This document shows, one piece after another, positions 26,251 through 34,740 of a DNA stretch of 64,000 nucleotides (within the stretch, counting starts at the first letter, position 1; every line of letters begins with the position of its first letter). The stretch spans positions 30,268 through 94,267 of the forward strand of contig NZ_MRCS01000023.1 in the NCBI RefSeq assembly GCF_002303925.1, written 5' to 3'. The notes under the pieces were generated by a model that saw nothing but the letters and a program-made list of their open reading frames with translations, was not told where the DNA came from and ran no database searches. The translations under genes and the position numbers were made by a program. The stretch is from Pseudomonas sp. ACN8 (GTDB lineage Bacteria; Pseudomonadota; Gammaproteobacteria; Pseudomonadales; Pseudomonadaceae).

Positions 26251-27531
26251 TCACAACACCAGATGCGGCAACCACAGTGAGATTGCCGGAATGTAGGTCA
26301 CGGCCAACAGCACCAGGAACAGCACGCCATAGAACGGCAGCAGGGCCTTCACGGTGGATTCGATACTGACCTTGCCCACCGCCGACCCCACGAACAGTAC
26401 CGCACCCACGGGTGGTGTGATCAGGCCGATGCCCAGGTTCACCAGCATGATCATGCCGAACTGCACCGGGTCCACGCCAATGCCGAGGATCACCGGCATC
26501 AGGATCGGCGTGAGGATCAGGATCAGCGGCGCCATGTCCATCACGGTGCCGAGCAACAGCAGCATGACGTTGATGCACATCAGGATCACGTAGCGGTTGT
26601 CCGACAGGGTCAGGAACAGCGTGGTGATCTTCGCCGGGATCTGCATCAGGGTCATGATGTAGCCGAAGCTGGCGGCGAAACCGATCAGGATCATCACGAT
26701 CGAGATCGTGCGCACGGTGCGGTGCATCAGTTTTGGCAGCTCGCTCCATTTGTAGTCGCGGTAGATGAACATGGTCACGAAGAACGACCACAGCACCGCA
26801 ATCGCCGCCGACTCGGTCGCGGTGAAAATACCCGACAGGATGCCGCCGAGGATGATCACCATCGCCATCAGGCCCCACAGCGCTTCGCCGCAGATTTTCA
26901 GCGCCTCGCGCATCGGGATGACTTCACCCTTGGGGTAGTCACGCTTTTTCGCGAAGATCAGGCACAGCACCATCAGGCACGCGCTCATCAACAGGCCCGG
27001 CACCACGCCGGCCATGAACAGCGAGGCAATCGACACCGTGCCACCGGCGGCCAGGGAGTAGAGCACCGAGTTGTGGCTGGGCGGTGTCAGCAGCGCTTGC
27101 ACCGAACCGCTGACGGTCACCGCCGTGGCGAATTCCCGGGGATAGCCACGGCGCTCCATTTCCGGGATCAGCACCGAACCGACCGAGGCGGTGTCCGCCA
27201 CCGAGGAACCGGAGATCGCGCCAAAGAAGGTCGAGGCCATGATGTTGACCAGCGACAAGCCGCCACGCACGAAGCCCACCAGCACCCCGGCGAACGCCAC
27301 CAGGCGCCGGGACATGCCACCCTCGGCCATGATCGCGCCGGCCAGGACGAAGAACGGGATGGCCAACAGGGAGAACTTGTTCACGCCCCCGGCCACCTGA
27401 ATCATCAAAGCCTGGAACGGGATGTCGATCCACCACGCGCCGATCAGTGCGGCAAACCCCAGGGCGTAGGCGACCGGCATGCCGATCAGGATCAATGCGA
27501 TAAAACTGCCCAACAGAATAAAAGCGTCCAT
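26251..27531 (-). CDS. TRAP transporter large permease (DctM family)
   Basis: A 426-residue inner-membrane protein with about 12 hydrophobic segments and DctM-family sequences (GMPVAYALGFAALIG, FFGAISGSSVADTASVGSVLIPEM, VNLGIGLITPPVGAVLFV). It forms the ion-coupled channel of a TRAP importer. Its start is directly after the stop of the small subunit gene. Downstream of udh and the lactonase, it probably imports a hexuronate such as galacturonate or glucuronate. Confidence 0.92.
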   Translation of the reverse strand: MDAFILLGSFIALILIGMPVAYALGFAALIGAWWIDIPFQALMIQVAGGVNKFSLLAIPFFVLAGAIMAEGGMSRRLVAFAGVLVGFVRGGLSLVNIMASTFFGAISGSSVADTASVGSVLIPEMERRGYPREFATAVTVSGSVQALLTPPSHNSVLYSLAAGGTVSIASLFMAGVVPGLLMSACLMVLCLIFAKKRDYPKGEVIPMREALKICGEALWGLMAMVIILGGILSGIFTATESAAIAVLWSFFVTMFIYRDYKWSELPKLMHRTVRTISIVMILIGFAASFGYIMTLMQIPAKITTLFLTLSDNRYVILMCINVMLLLLGTVMDMAPLILILTPILMPVILGIGVDPVQFGMIMLVNLGIGLITPPVGAVLFVGSAVGKVSIESTVKALLPFYGVLFLVLLAVTYIPAISLWLPHLVL

Positions 27532-28059
27532 TCAGGCAGCCCCTTCGTTTTCTTCAACGAGGTCGAAACGCACGACCCGACGGTTGCTCTGGTCACCGAG
27601 CAAGAGTTTTTCCAGGACAAACACCAGCGTCAGCACGCCGCCCACCGGAATCGGCATGTAGGTGATGCCCACCCGCAGGGTCGGCAGGGCGCTCATGAAC
27701 TGGTTCCAGGTGGACAGGCACAGCTTGCTGCCCCAGATGGCCATGAACAGGCAGATCGTTGCCATCAGCAATTGCGAAAGCACACTCATGGTTTTGCGCA
27801 AATGCGCCGGCATGCGGTCGGTGAGCATCGCCACTGCCATGTGCGAGCCGGAGCGGTAGCTGGCGGCGGCGCCGATGAAGGTGAACACCATCATCAGCAG
27901 GATTGCCGTGGGCTCCGGCCAACTGGAACCGGTGCCGAGGACGTAGCGGGCGAACACGCCCCAGGGAATGATTAACGCAATGGCCAGAACGGAGAGCCCG
28001 GCGACCCAGATACAGGTCATGTAGAGCTTGTCATTGATGCCTAGCAGCAGATTCTTCAT
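27532..28059 (-). CDS. TRAP transporter small permease (DctQ family)
   Basis: The 175-residue protein has four hydrophobic segments and the DctQ pattern (LAIALIIPWGVFARYVLGTGSSWPEPTAILLMMVFTFIGAAASYR). It is the small membrane subunit paired with DctM. It directly abuts the dctM gene and lies 78 bases after the binding protein gene, in one operon. Confidence 0.9.
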   Translation of the reverse strand: MKNLLLGINDKLYMTCIWVAGLSVLAIALIIPWGVFARYVLGTGSSWPEPTAILLMMVFTFIGAAASYRSGSHMAVAMLTDRMPAHLRKTMSVLSQLLMATICLFMAIWGSKLCLSTWNQFMSALPTLRVGITYMPIPVGGVLTLVFVLEKLLLGDQSNRRVVRFDLVEENEGAA

Positions 28060-28137
28060 CGGGTTCCACCGTAACCGGGCGCGCGCTGACGTACACCAAC
28101 TTCAGCGGCGCCGGGCCTTTCTTGAATGCAGGGAGGG

Positions 28138-29109
28138 TTACTGAACGGCTTCGATGCGTTTGATCAGGTCGGCGTAGGGCGCGCCGTATTTTTCGCGGAT
28201 CGAGGCGGTCGCTTCGTAGAAAGGTTTCTTGTCGACGGTGATGAACTCGACGCCGGCGGCCTTGAGTTTTTCCTCGCTGCTGGCCGATTTCGCGTCCCAC
28301 AGGGTGCGTTCCTGGGCCTGGGCCGCCTTGGCGGCTTTCTTCACCAGGGCTTGCTGCTCGGGGGTGAGCTTTTCCCAGGTGATTTTCGACATCACGATCG
28401 GCTCTGGCAGGATCAGGTGGCCGGTCAGGCTGTAGAACCTGGCGTTCTGGTAGTGGTTGTGTTCGAGCAGGGTCGGCGGGTTGTTTTCCGCGCCGTCGAT
28501 CACGCCGGTCTGCAGGGCGCTGAAGATTTCGCCGGTGTCCATCGCGATGCCATTGCCGCCCATGGCATTGATGGTTTCGATGAACATCGGGTTGCCTTGC
28601 ACGCGGATCTTCATGCCCTTGAGGTCTTCCAGGCTGCGCACCGGTTTCTTGGTGTAGAGGTTGCGCGTGCCGCCGTCCATCCAGGCCAGGGCGACCAGGT
28701 TGAATTCGGAGTGGGTGATCTTGTCGAGGATTTCGTCGCCGACCGCGCCGTCGATGACTTTGCGCATATGGGCCTGGTCACGGAACACGAAGGGCATGTT
28801 GAACACGTTCACGTCCGGCACCACCGGCCCGACGATGCCGAGACTGACCCGGGCCATTTGCACGGCGCCGACCTGGGCCTGTTCGACTACTTCCTTTTCC
28901 GAGCCGAGCACGCCACCGGCGAACATCTTGAAGGTCAGCGCGCCGTGGCTGTCGGCCACCAGGGTTTTGCCCAGTTGCTCTTCAGCCACCACGGTCGGGT
29001 ACCCGGCGGGGTGGATGTCGGCGAATTTTATTTCCAGTGCCTGGGCGGCACTGCTGAGGGAGAAGGCTAATGGAAGTGCAGCGGCGAGCAAGGTGCGTTT
29101 GAAGTCCAT
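28138..29109 (-). CDS. TRAP transporter substrate-binding protein (DctP family), probable uronate binder
   Basis: The start at 29109 follows GGAGACACCCCC and gives 323 residues, with a signal peptide ending ALA (MDFKRTLLAAALPLAFSLSSAAQALE). The DctP fold is clear, including the conserved Arg region MKIRVQGNPMFIETINAMGGN and IDGAENNPPT. This class binds carboxylates through that Arg. Together with udh and the lactonase, it suggests import of hexuronates. Longer upstream starts lack support. Confidence 0.9.
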   Translation of the reverse strand: MDFKRTLLAAALPLAFSLSSAAQALEIKFADIHPAGYPTVVAEEQLGKTLVADSHGALTFKMFAGGVLGSEKEVVEQAQVGAVQMARVSLGIVGPVVPDVNVFNMPFVFRDQAHMRKVIDGAVGDEILDKITHSEFNLVALAWMDGGTRNLYTKKPVRSLEDLKGMKIRVQGNPMFIETINAMGGNGIAMDTGEIFSALQTGVIDGAENNPPTLLEHNHYQNARFYSLTGHLILPEPIVMSKITWEKLTPEQQALVKKAAKAAQAQERTLWDAKSASSEEKLKAAGVEFITVDKKPFYEATASIREKYGAPYADLIKRIEAVQ

Positions 29110-29185
29110 GGGGGTGTCTCCAGTTTTGTTGTTGTTTTTATTCAAGGCACAGCGATCCGGCAGGAGCGCTTTTCTTTCGAGAAAG

Positions 29186-30073
29186 TCAGTCGTTGAACAG
29201 GGTTTCGGGTAAACCTTTGACGCCGGGGTCGAGGGCGAACACGCCACCGGCCAGTGATTGCGGGTCATGGTCGTCGCCAGGGCGGATCGAGGTCACGAAC
29301 AGCGTGTCCAGTCGAGGGCCACCGAAGGCGCACATGGTGGGTTTTTTCACAGGTACCGCGAGGGAACGGTCGAGTCGGCCGTCGGGGGTAAAGCGGTGGA
29401 TGAGCCCGGCGTCGTTGGCGCAAATCCAGTAGCAGCCATCGGCGTCGACCGCTGCGCCGTCGGGGCGACCTTCGTATTGGTTCATATCCACGAACAGGCG
29501 GCGATTCGAAGGTGTGCCGGTGTCGATGTCGTAGTCGAAGGCCCAGATCTGCTGGACCTGCGGGTGGGAATCGGACAGGTACATCGTGCGCCCGTCCGGA
29601 CTGAAGCCCAGGCCGTTGGGCACGATGAAGCCGCTCAGTCGGGTCTCGAGCGACCCGCTATGACCGGCGCTGTAGCGATACAAGGTTCCGTTGGCGGCGT
29701 TGGCGCCCATGTTCAACACCATGCTGCCGGCCCAGAAACGCCCCTGACGGTCGCAACGGCCGTCGTTCAGGCGCATGTCGTCGCGGGCGTGATCGACGTG
29801 GGCCAACAAATTTGTATCGAGGCTGCCGTCATTGCGCGGATGCAGGCGGAAAAACCCGCTTTCCATTCCCGCGACCCAGCCACCGTCACGGTGACGGGCG
29901 ATGCAAGCGAGCATCTGCGGGGTTGTCCAGGCATCCACTTGCCCGGTGTCGGCACTCCAGCGTTGTAAAGCGCCAGCGGGAATATCCACCCAGTACAGGG
30001 CGTTTTCCTGAGGTACCCAGACCGGGCTTTCACCGACCGCGTTGCGGGCGTCGACAATCAATTCGGCAAGCAT
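29186..30073 (-). CDS. SMP-30/gluconolactonase family protein, probable uronolactonase
   Basis: A 295-residue six-bladed propeller lactonase: metal-binding Glu in GESPVW, Asn in IVPNGLGFSPDG, Asp in MYLSDSHP, and RLNDGRCDRQGRFWAG. Uronate dehydrogenase makes a 1,4- or 1,5-aldarolactone; a lactonase such as this opens it to galactarate or glucarate. It follows udh by 52 bases in the same operon. The substrate is inferred from that context. Confidence 0.88.
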   Translation of the reverse strand: MLAELIVDARNAVGESPVWVPQENALYWVDIPAGALQRWSADTGQVDAWTTPQMLACIARHRDGGWVAGMESGFFRLHPRNDGSLDTNLLAHVDHARDDMRLNDGRCDRQGRFWAGSMVLNMGANAANGTLYRYSAGHSGSLETRLSGFIVPNGLGFSPDGRTMYLSDSHPQVQQIWAFDYDIDTGTPSNRRLFVDMNQYEGRPDGAAVDADGCYWICANDAGLIHRFTPDGRLDRSLAVPVKKPTMCAFGGPRLDTLFVTSIRPGDDHDPQSLAGGVFALDPGVKGLPETLFND

Positions 30074-30125
30074 GGCAACTCATTCCCTTGGTTTTTGTTG
30101 TGGGGATCAAGCAACGCGTGAAGGT

Positions 30126-30950
30126 TCAGTCGCCGAACGGGCCGGCTGCGCAGAAGGCGCCGCCCTGATACAGCCGCGCGGGGTCATCGGCGGCCGGCAT
30201 CGGCTGGGCTTCGATTTTTTCGCGGAACATTTCGGAGCTGTCCCGCGGGGCAAAACCCAGGGCTGTGGCATAGCGGTTGTCCCACCAGATGTCCTTGTTG
30301 TCGGACATGCCGTAGACCACGGTGTGGCCGACGTTCGGGGTGCACAAGGCACGCTCGAGCAGTTGGGTCAGGTCGCCGAAGCTCAGCCAGGTGCTCATCA
30401 TCCGGCGGTTGTGCGGTTCCGGGAACGACGAGCCGATGCGCACGCTGACGGTTTCGATGCCATAGCGGTCAAAGTAGAAGGTGGCCATGTCTTCGCCGTA
30501 GGACTTGGACAAACCGTAGTAACTGTCCGGGCGGCGAGGGGAGTGGGCATCGATCACTTCGTCCTGCCTGTAGAAGCCGATCACATGGTTGGAACTGGCG
30601 AAAATCACCCGCTTCACACCGTGACGGCGCGCGGCTTCGTAGATGTGGAACACGCCGCAGATGTTGGCGCCGAGGATCTCTTCGAACGAGCGCTCGGTCG
30701 ACACGCCGCCGAAGTGCAGGATCGCGTCCACGCCTTCGACCAGTTGATGCACCGCTTGCTTGTCGGCCAGATCGCAGGGCACGACTTCTTCGTGATCATC
30801 GATGGCAGGTGCGATATCGGCGATGTCCGACAGGCGAATCACATTGGCGTAAGGGCGCAGGCTTTCGCGCAGGACTTTCCCGAGGCCACCGGCGGCGCCG
30901 GTCAGCAGCAGGCGATTGAAAGGGGTGCGGGCGGTTGCAGTGGTCGTCAT
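30126..30950 (-). CDS. udh: Uronate dehydrogenase
   Basis: The 274-residue extended-SDR protein begins MTTTATARTPFNRLLLTGAA. It has a glycine-rich NAD site GAAGGLGK (residues 18-25) and catalytic Tyr145 and Lys149 (YYGLSK). It closely matches the characterised Udh of P. syringae, including FEEILGANICGVFHIYEAAR, which oxidises D-galacturonate and D-glucuronate with NAD. It is first in the operon running to the epimerase. A FadR-like operator candidate lies 45 bases upstream at 30995. Confidence 0.95.
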   Translation of the reverse strand: MTTTATARTPFNRLLLTGAAGGLGKVLRESLRPYANVIRLSDIADIAPAIDDHEEVVPCDLADKQAVHQLVEGVDAILHFGGVSTERSFEEILGANICGVFHIYEAARRHGVKRVIFASSNHVIGFYRQDEVIDAHSPRRPDSYYGLSKSYGEDMATFYFDRYGIETVSVRIGSSFPEPHNRRMMSTWLSFGDLTQLLERALCTPNVGHTVVYGMSDNKDIWWDNRYATALGFAPRDSSEMFREKIEAQPMPAADDPARLYQGGAFCAAGPFGD

Positions 30951-30994
30951 GGGAATCCTGGGCGCTTGGTTATTATTTTTAGATTCGTTGTAGG

Positions 30995-31005
30995 TTGTCG
31001 TACGA
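30995..31005 (-). promoter_or_regulatory. FadR/GntR-like operator candidate upstream of udh
   Basis: TTGTCGTACGA fits the FadR-subfamily half-site pattern TNGTNNNACNA and contains the perfect 10-base palindrome GTCGTACGAC at 30997-31006. A related site stands before the oprD-like gene. No GntR gene is in the window. Confidence 0.5.
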
Positions 31006-31096
31006 CTGTGACGAAGTATCGTTAGGGTTTCCGGCTCTTGTCAACGCGACTTTGGTTGAAAGGGACGGAGGGTCATTTTCCTGTTTTCCTGTTTTC

Positions 31097-31200
31097 CTGT
31101 AGGAGCGAGCCTGCTCGCGAAGAACTCATGAACACCGCGGGGTGCCAGGCAGCCAGCGTTATCGTTGGCGACCATCGCGAGCAGGCTCGCTCCTACAGGG
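31097..31200. repeat. REPIN (inverted REP pair) preceded by TTTTCCTG repeats
   Basis: Inverted REP halves flank a loop like that of 16890-16991. Directly upstream, TTTTCCTG occurs three times in tandem (31075-31098), merging into the first REP. Confidence 0.9.
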
Positions 31201-31222
31201 GGGAGGACGTGTTCACACCGGA

Positions 31223-32518
31223 TTACAACAACGAAATCGGATAGCTGATGAAAATCCGGTTCTCATCAAACTCGTTGGTGCTGAAGCTCTTGCGAATAGT
31301 TGCATTACGCCATTTCACGTTGAGGTTTTTCAGCGCACCACTCTGCACGGTGTAGGCCAGCTCCGATTCGCGACCCCATTCTTCACCGTCGGTAATTTTC
31401 CCGGTGTGCACATTGTCGCCGCTGATGTAGCGGTTCATCAGGGTCAGGCCCGGAACACCCAGGGCGGCGAAGTTGTAGTCGTGGCGCACCTGCCAGGATT
31501 TCTCTTGGGCGTTGTCATAGCTGGAGTTGTAGCTGTCGTTGGCCAGGGTGCCGCCGCTGGTGCCGTTGACCCGCATCCAGACGTCGTCGCCGGTGAGTTT
31601 TTGCAGGCCGACGTAGAAGGTGTTGCCGCCGTACTTGGCCGAGAGCAGGGCGAACGCGGTCTTGTTGTCGAGATCACCGGCCAGCGCGCTGCCGTCTTCC
31701 TTGCCGATGAAGTAGCCCAGGTTGGCGCCCAGGGTCCAGTCGCCGAGGGGCTGGCTGTGGGTCAGGTTGAAGTATTGCTGCTGATAGATGTCACGGAGTT
31801 CCGAGTACCAGACGCCGACCTGCGTGCGTTTTTCGTTGAAGGCATATTCACCGCCGCCGAAGTTGAAACGGTCCGAGGTGAACGCCGCTTTGCCGTTCAT
31901 GAACATGTCTTCCATGCTCGCGTCGTTACGCGGGCTGTTTTTCTGGAATTGACCGCCATAGAGCGTCAGGCCGCTGATTTCGGTGGAGGTCACCTGAGCG
32001 CCCTGGAAGGTCTGCGGCAGCGAGCGGCCATCGTCGGAACGCAGGATCGGCAGCACCGGCATCCATTCACCGACCTTCAATTCGGTTTTCGAGATCTTGC
32101 CTTTGAGCGCCACGCCGAGCCGGCCGAAATTGTCGGCGGGGCGGCCGTCGTCGTGGATCGGCAACAGCTGCGTGCCACCAGTGCCTTTGCCGCCATCGAG
32201 CTTCTGCGAGTACAGGCCCAGTACATCGACACCAAAACCCACGGTGCCCTGGGTGAACCCGGAGCGGGCATCGAGAATGAAGTTCTGCGTCCACTCTTCA
32301 GCCTTGCCCTGGGGGTAGGCCGGGTTGGTGTAGTTGCGGTTGATGTAGGCGTTGCGCAGATTCAGCGTGGCCTTGGCGTCGTCGGTGAAACCTTCGGCCT
32401 GGCAGGTGATGGGCAGGACGAGGGCCAGGCCGCTGCAGCCGATCAGGCTCAGTGAATGGCGACGGGTGAGGATAGGCCGTGAACGACGGATGGACGAATT
32501 GCGGGCGAGCTTGCTCAC
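31223..32518 (-). CDS. OprD-family outer-membrane porin
   Basis: The start is GTG at 32518 with GGGAG about 8 bases upstream, giving 431 residues. A long basic signal region precedes the cleavage at CQA/EGF. OprD-family patterns include FTDDAKATLNLRNAYINRNY, DARSGFTQGTVGFGVDVLG and the C-terminal ENRIFISYPISLL. OprD porins are narrow channels, often for acidic substrates. Its place beside the uronate operon and the similar operator sequence at 32552 suggest it passes uronates across the outer membrane. It is transcribed separately from udh. Confidence 0.9.
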   Translation of the reverse strand: MSKLARNSSIRRSRPILTRRHSLSLIGCSGLALVLPITCQAEGFTDDAKATLNLRNAYINRNYTNPAYPQGKAEEWTQNFILDARSGFTQGTVGFGVDVLGLYSQKLDGGKGTGGTQLLPIHDDGRPADNFGRLGVALKGKISKTELKVGEWMPVLPILRSDDGRSLPQTFQGAQVTSTEISGLTLYGGQFQKNSPRNDASMEDMFMNGKAAFTSDRFNFGGGEYAFNEKRTQVGVWYSELRDIYQQQYFNLTHSQPLGDWTLGANLGYFIGKEDGSALAGDLDNKTAFALLSAKYGGNTFYVGLQKLTGDDVWMRVNGTSGGTLANDSYNSSYDNAQEKSWQVRHDYNFAALGVPGLTLMNRYISGDNVHTGKITDGEEWGRESELAYTVQSGALKNLNVKWRNATIRKSFSTNEFDENRIFISYPISLL

Positions 32519-32551
32519 TGTGACGCTCCCTTTCTTTTTTGTTTTTATTGT

Positions 32552-32573
32552 TTGTCATACGTCGTCGTACAAC
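32552..32573 (-). promoter_or_regulatory. FadR/GntR-like operator candidate upstream of oprD-like gene
   Basis: Two overlapping matches to TNGTNNNACN(A) occur: TTGTCATACGT at 32552 and TCGTCGTACAA at 32562. GTCGTAC is shared with the udh operator. It lies about 35-55 bases before the GTG start. Binding here would regulate the porin together with udh. Confidence 0.5.
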
Positions 32574-32629
32574 ATTGGCGGCGATTATTTACAGGCCGTT
32601 TCAGTGTTGTCAATCGGAAGTTATACGAT

Positions 32630-32642
32630 GACTTGTCCGGGA
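32630..32642 (+). promoter_or_regulatory. Second, degenerate operator half upstream of oprD-like gene
   Basis: GTTATACGATGAC is, on the other strand, GTCATCGTATAAC, which matches GTCGTCGTACAAC (32561-32573) at 11 of 13 positions. The paired, inverted arrangement may reflect cooperative binding. It is weaker than the other two sites. Confidence 0.3.
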
Positions 32643-32730
32643 GGCGGGGGAGTGAAATGTTTGGTTTGACCCTGTCGCCGCGAGCTAGAGCGGATGCTAG
32701 TCTTGCTCAACGTTGTTGTCGGGGATCCGC

Positions 32731-33351
32731 ATGGGCAATCACAAGATCGAGATTCGTCGCAGTAACGTCGAAAAAATCCTGCTGGGGGCGGAAAAGGTCT
32801 TCGCTGAAAAGGGCTTCGGCAGCACCGCCATGGCCGACATCGCCGCCGAGGTGCAACTGCCGCGTTCCAACCTGCACTATTACTTCAGCACCAAGACCGA
32901 GTTGTACAGCGCCGTGCTGTTCGACCTGCTGGAAGTCTGGAAGCAGGACGCGCTGTGCTTCGAGATGTTCGACGACCCGCGTGTGGTGCTCAGCAGCTAC
33001 ATCCGCGCCAAGATGAACCATTCCCGCAGCCGGCCGTATGGCTCGAAAGTCTGGGCCAACGAAATCATCCATGGCGCGCCGACCCTCGGCGCAGCGCTGG
33101 ACGCGAGCCTGTACGACTGGGCCAAGATGAAGGAAGCGAAAATCCGCCAGTGGGTGGAGGACAAACGCATCCTGCCGGTGGAGCCCTCGAGCCTGCTGTA
33201 CATGATCTGGGCCTCGACCCAGCACTATGCCGACTTCGATCACCAGGTGAACATTCTCAATGATCATCAGCCACTGTCGGACATGCAGTTCGAGAAAGCG
33301 GTGCAGACGGTGACCAGTGTGATTTTGCGGGGGATTGGGCTGGAGCCTTGA
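32731..33351 (+). CDS. TetR-family regulator, RutR-like
   Basis: I start at ATG 32731 (GGGGAT upstream) for 206 residues beginning MGNHKIEIRRSN. The TetR helix-turn-helix is near residues 30-55 (STAMADIAAEVQLPRSNLHYYFSTKTELY). The C-terminal domain resembles RutR, the pyrimidine-responsive regulator (RPYGSKVWANEIIHGAP, YMIWASTQHYADF). It lies beside the reductive pyrimidine genes, so it probably senses a pyrimidine or breakdown product. No perfect RutR box was found; the palindrome at 37897 is one candidate. Confidence 0.85.
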   Translation: MGNHKIEIRRSNVEKILLGAEKVFAEKGFGSTAMADIAAEVQLPRSNLHYYFSTKTELYSAVLFDLLEVWKQDALCFEMFDDPRVVLSSYIRAKMNHSRSRPYGSKVWANEIIHGAPTLGAALDASLYDWAKMKEAKIRQWVEDKRILPVEPSSLLYMIWASTQHYADFDHQVNILNDHQPLSDMQFEKAVQTVTSVILRGIGLEP

Positions 33352-33375
33352 GATTTTTGTTGTTGCTGCGGGCCT

Positions 33376-33442
33376 CATCGCGAGCAGGCTCGCTCCCACA
33401 TTGAAATGCAATCCAATGTGGGAGCGAGCCTGCTCGCGATGG
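33376..33442. repeat. REPIN (inverted REP pair, GTGGGAG type)
   Basis: CGCGAGCAGGCTCGCTCCCA and its inverted copy are separated by a short loop between the convergent tetR and preA genes. Confidence 0.9.
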
Positions 33443-33465
33443 CGTCAGTTCAGGCGCTGCTGACC

Positions 33466-34740
33466 TCAAGGGCTGACGTGATACGGATTCCTCGGATCAT
33501 GATTCCAGTCCAGGAACGGCTTGCCGGTCTCCACCGGCACCATCTCGATACAGTCCTGCACCGGACAGGTGATCTGGCACAGGTTGCAGCCCACGCATTC
33601 CTCATCGATCACTTGATACGTGTGAGTGCCGTCCGCTTGCTTGAGGCTGGCCACGGCCTGGTGCGAGGTGTCCTCACAGGCGATATGGCAACGACCGCAA
33701 CCGATGCACGCCTCCTGATCAATCTTCGCGATCACCTGGTAGTTGATGTCCAGGTACTTCCAGTCCGTGGTGTTGCCCACCGCGCGGCCGGTAAACTGCG
33801 AAATGCTGGCGTAGCCCTGACTGTCCATCCAGCGTGACAAACCGTCCTTCATGTCTTCGACAATCCGGAAGCCATGCAGCATCGCCGCCGTGCACACCTG
33901 TACAGAGCCACTGCCCAGGGCGATGAATTCAGCGGCGTCGCGCCAGTTGCCGATGCCACCGATGCCGCTGATCGGCAGGCCCTGGGTCTGCGGGTCGCGG
34001 GCGATTTCGGCGACCATGTTCAAGGCAATCGGCTTGACCGCCGAGCCGCAGTAACCACCGTGGGTGCTTTGGCTGCCGACCATGGGGTTGGCGACCATGC
34101 GTTCGAGGTTGACGCTGGTGATCGAGTTGATGGTGTTGATCAACGACACCGCATCGGCACCGCCACGGTGGGCGGCGCGGGCGGCGACGCGGATGTCGGT
34201 GATGTTCGGCGTGAGCTTGACGATCACCGGCAACGAGCAATATGTCTTGCACCAGCGGGTGACCTGTTCCACGTATTCCGGCACCTGGCCGACCGCCGCG
34301 CCCATGCCGCGCTCCGGCATGCCGTGGGGACAACCGAAGTTCAGCTCGATGCCGTCGGCGCCGGTGGCCTCTACCAGCGGCAGGATGTGTTTCCAGGATT
34401 CTTCGACGCAGGGCACCATCAAGGACACGATCAGCGCACGGTCCGGCCAGTCCTTTTTGACCTGGGTGATTTCCCGCAGGTTGATCTCCAGCGAGCGGTC
34501 GGTGATCAGCTCGATGTTGTTAAAGCCCAGTACCTCCCGGTTAGCCCCGAAGTGCGCCGAGTAACGCGACGACACGTTCACCGCTGCCGGGTCTTCCCCC
34601 AGGGTTTTCCAGACCACGCCACCCCAGCCGGCCTCGAAGGCGCGGACCACGTTGTAGGCCTTGTCGGTCGGCGGCGCGGAGGCCAGCCAGAATGGGTTGG
34701 GTGCTTTGATGCCGGCGAAGACAATCGACAGATCGGCCAT
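33466..34740 (-). CDS. preA: NAD-dependent dihydropyrimidine dehydrogenase, PreA subunit
   Basis: The 424-residue protein has a dihydroorotate-dehydrogenase-like FMN barrel (FGCPHGMPERGMG carries the active-site region) and a C-terminal ferredoxin-like domain with two four-cysteine motifs (CIGCGRCHIAC and CVGCNLCQITC). With PreT it reduces uracil and thymine to dihydro forms, the first step of the reductive pathway. Its start directly follows the stop of preT, so the two are coupled. Confidence 0.95.
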   Translation of the reverse strand: MADLSIVFAGIKAPNPFWLASAPPTDKAYNVVRAFEAGWGGVVWKTLGEDPAAVNVSSRYSAHFGANREVLGFNNIELITDRSLEINLREITQVKKDWPDRALIVSLMVPCVEESWKHILPLVEATGADGIELNFGCPHGMPERGMGAAVGQVPEYVEQVTRWCKTYCSLPVIVKLTPNITDIRVAARAAHRGGADAVSLINTINSITSVNLERMVANPMVGSQSTHGGYCGSAVKPIALNMVAEIARDPQTQGLPISGIGGIGNWRDAAEFIALGSGSVQVCTAAMLHGFRIVEDMKDGLSRWMDSQGYASISQFTGRAVGNTTDWKYLDINYQVIAKIDQEACIGCGRCHIACEDTSHQAVASLKQADGTHTYQVIDEECVGCNLCQITCPVQDCIEMVPVETGKPFLDWNHDPRNPYHVSP

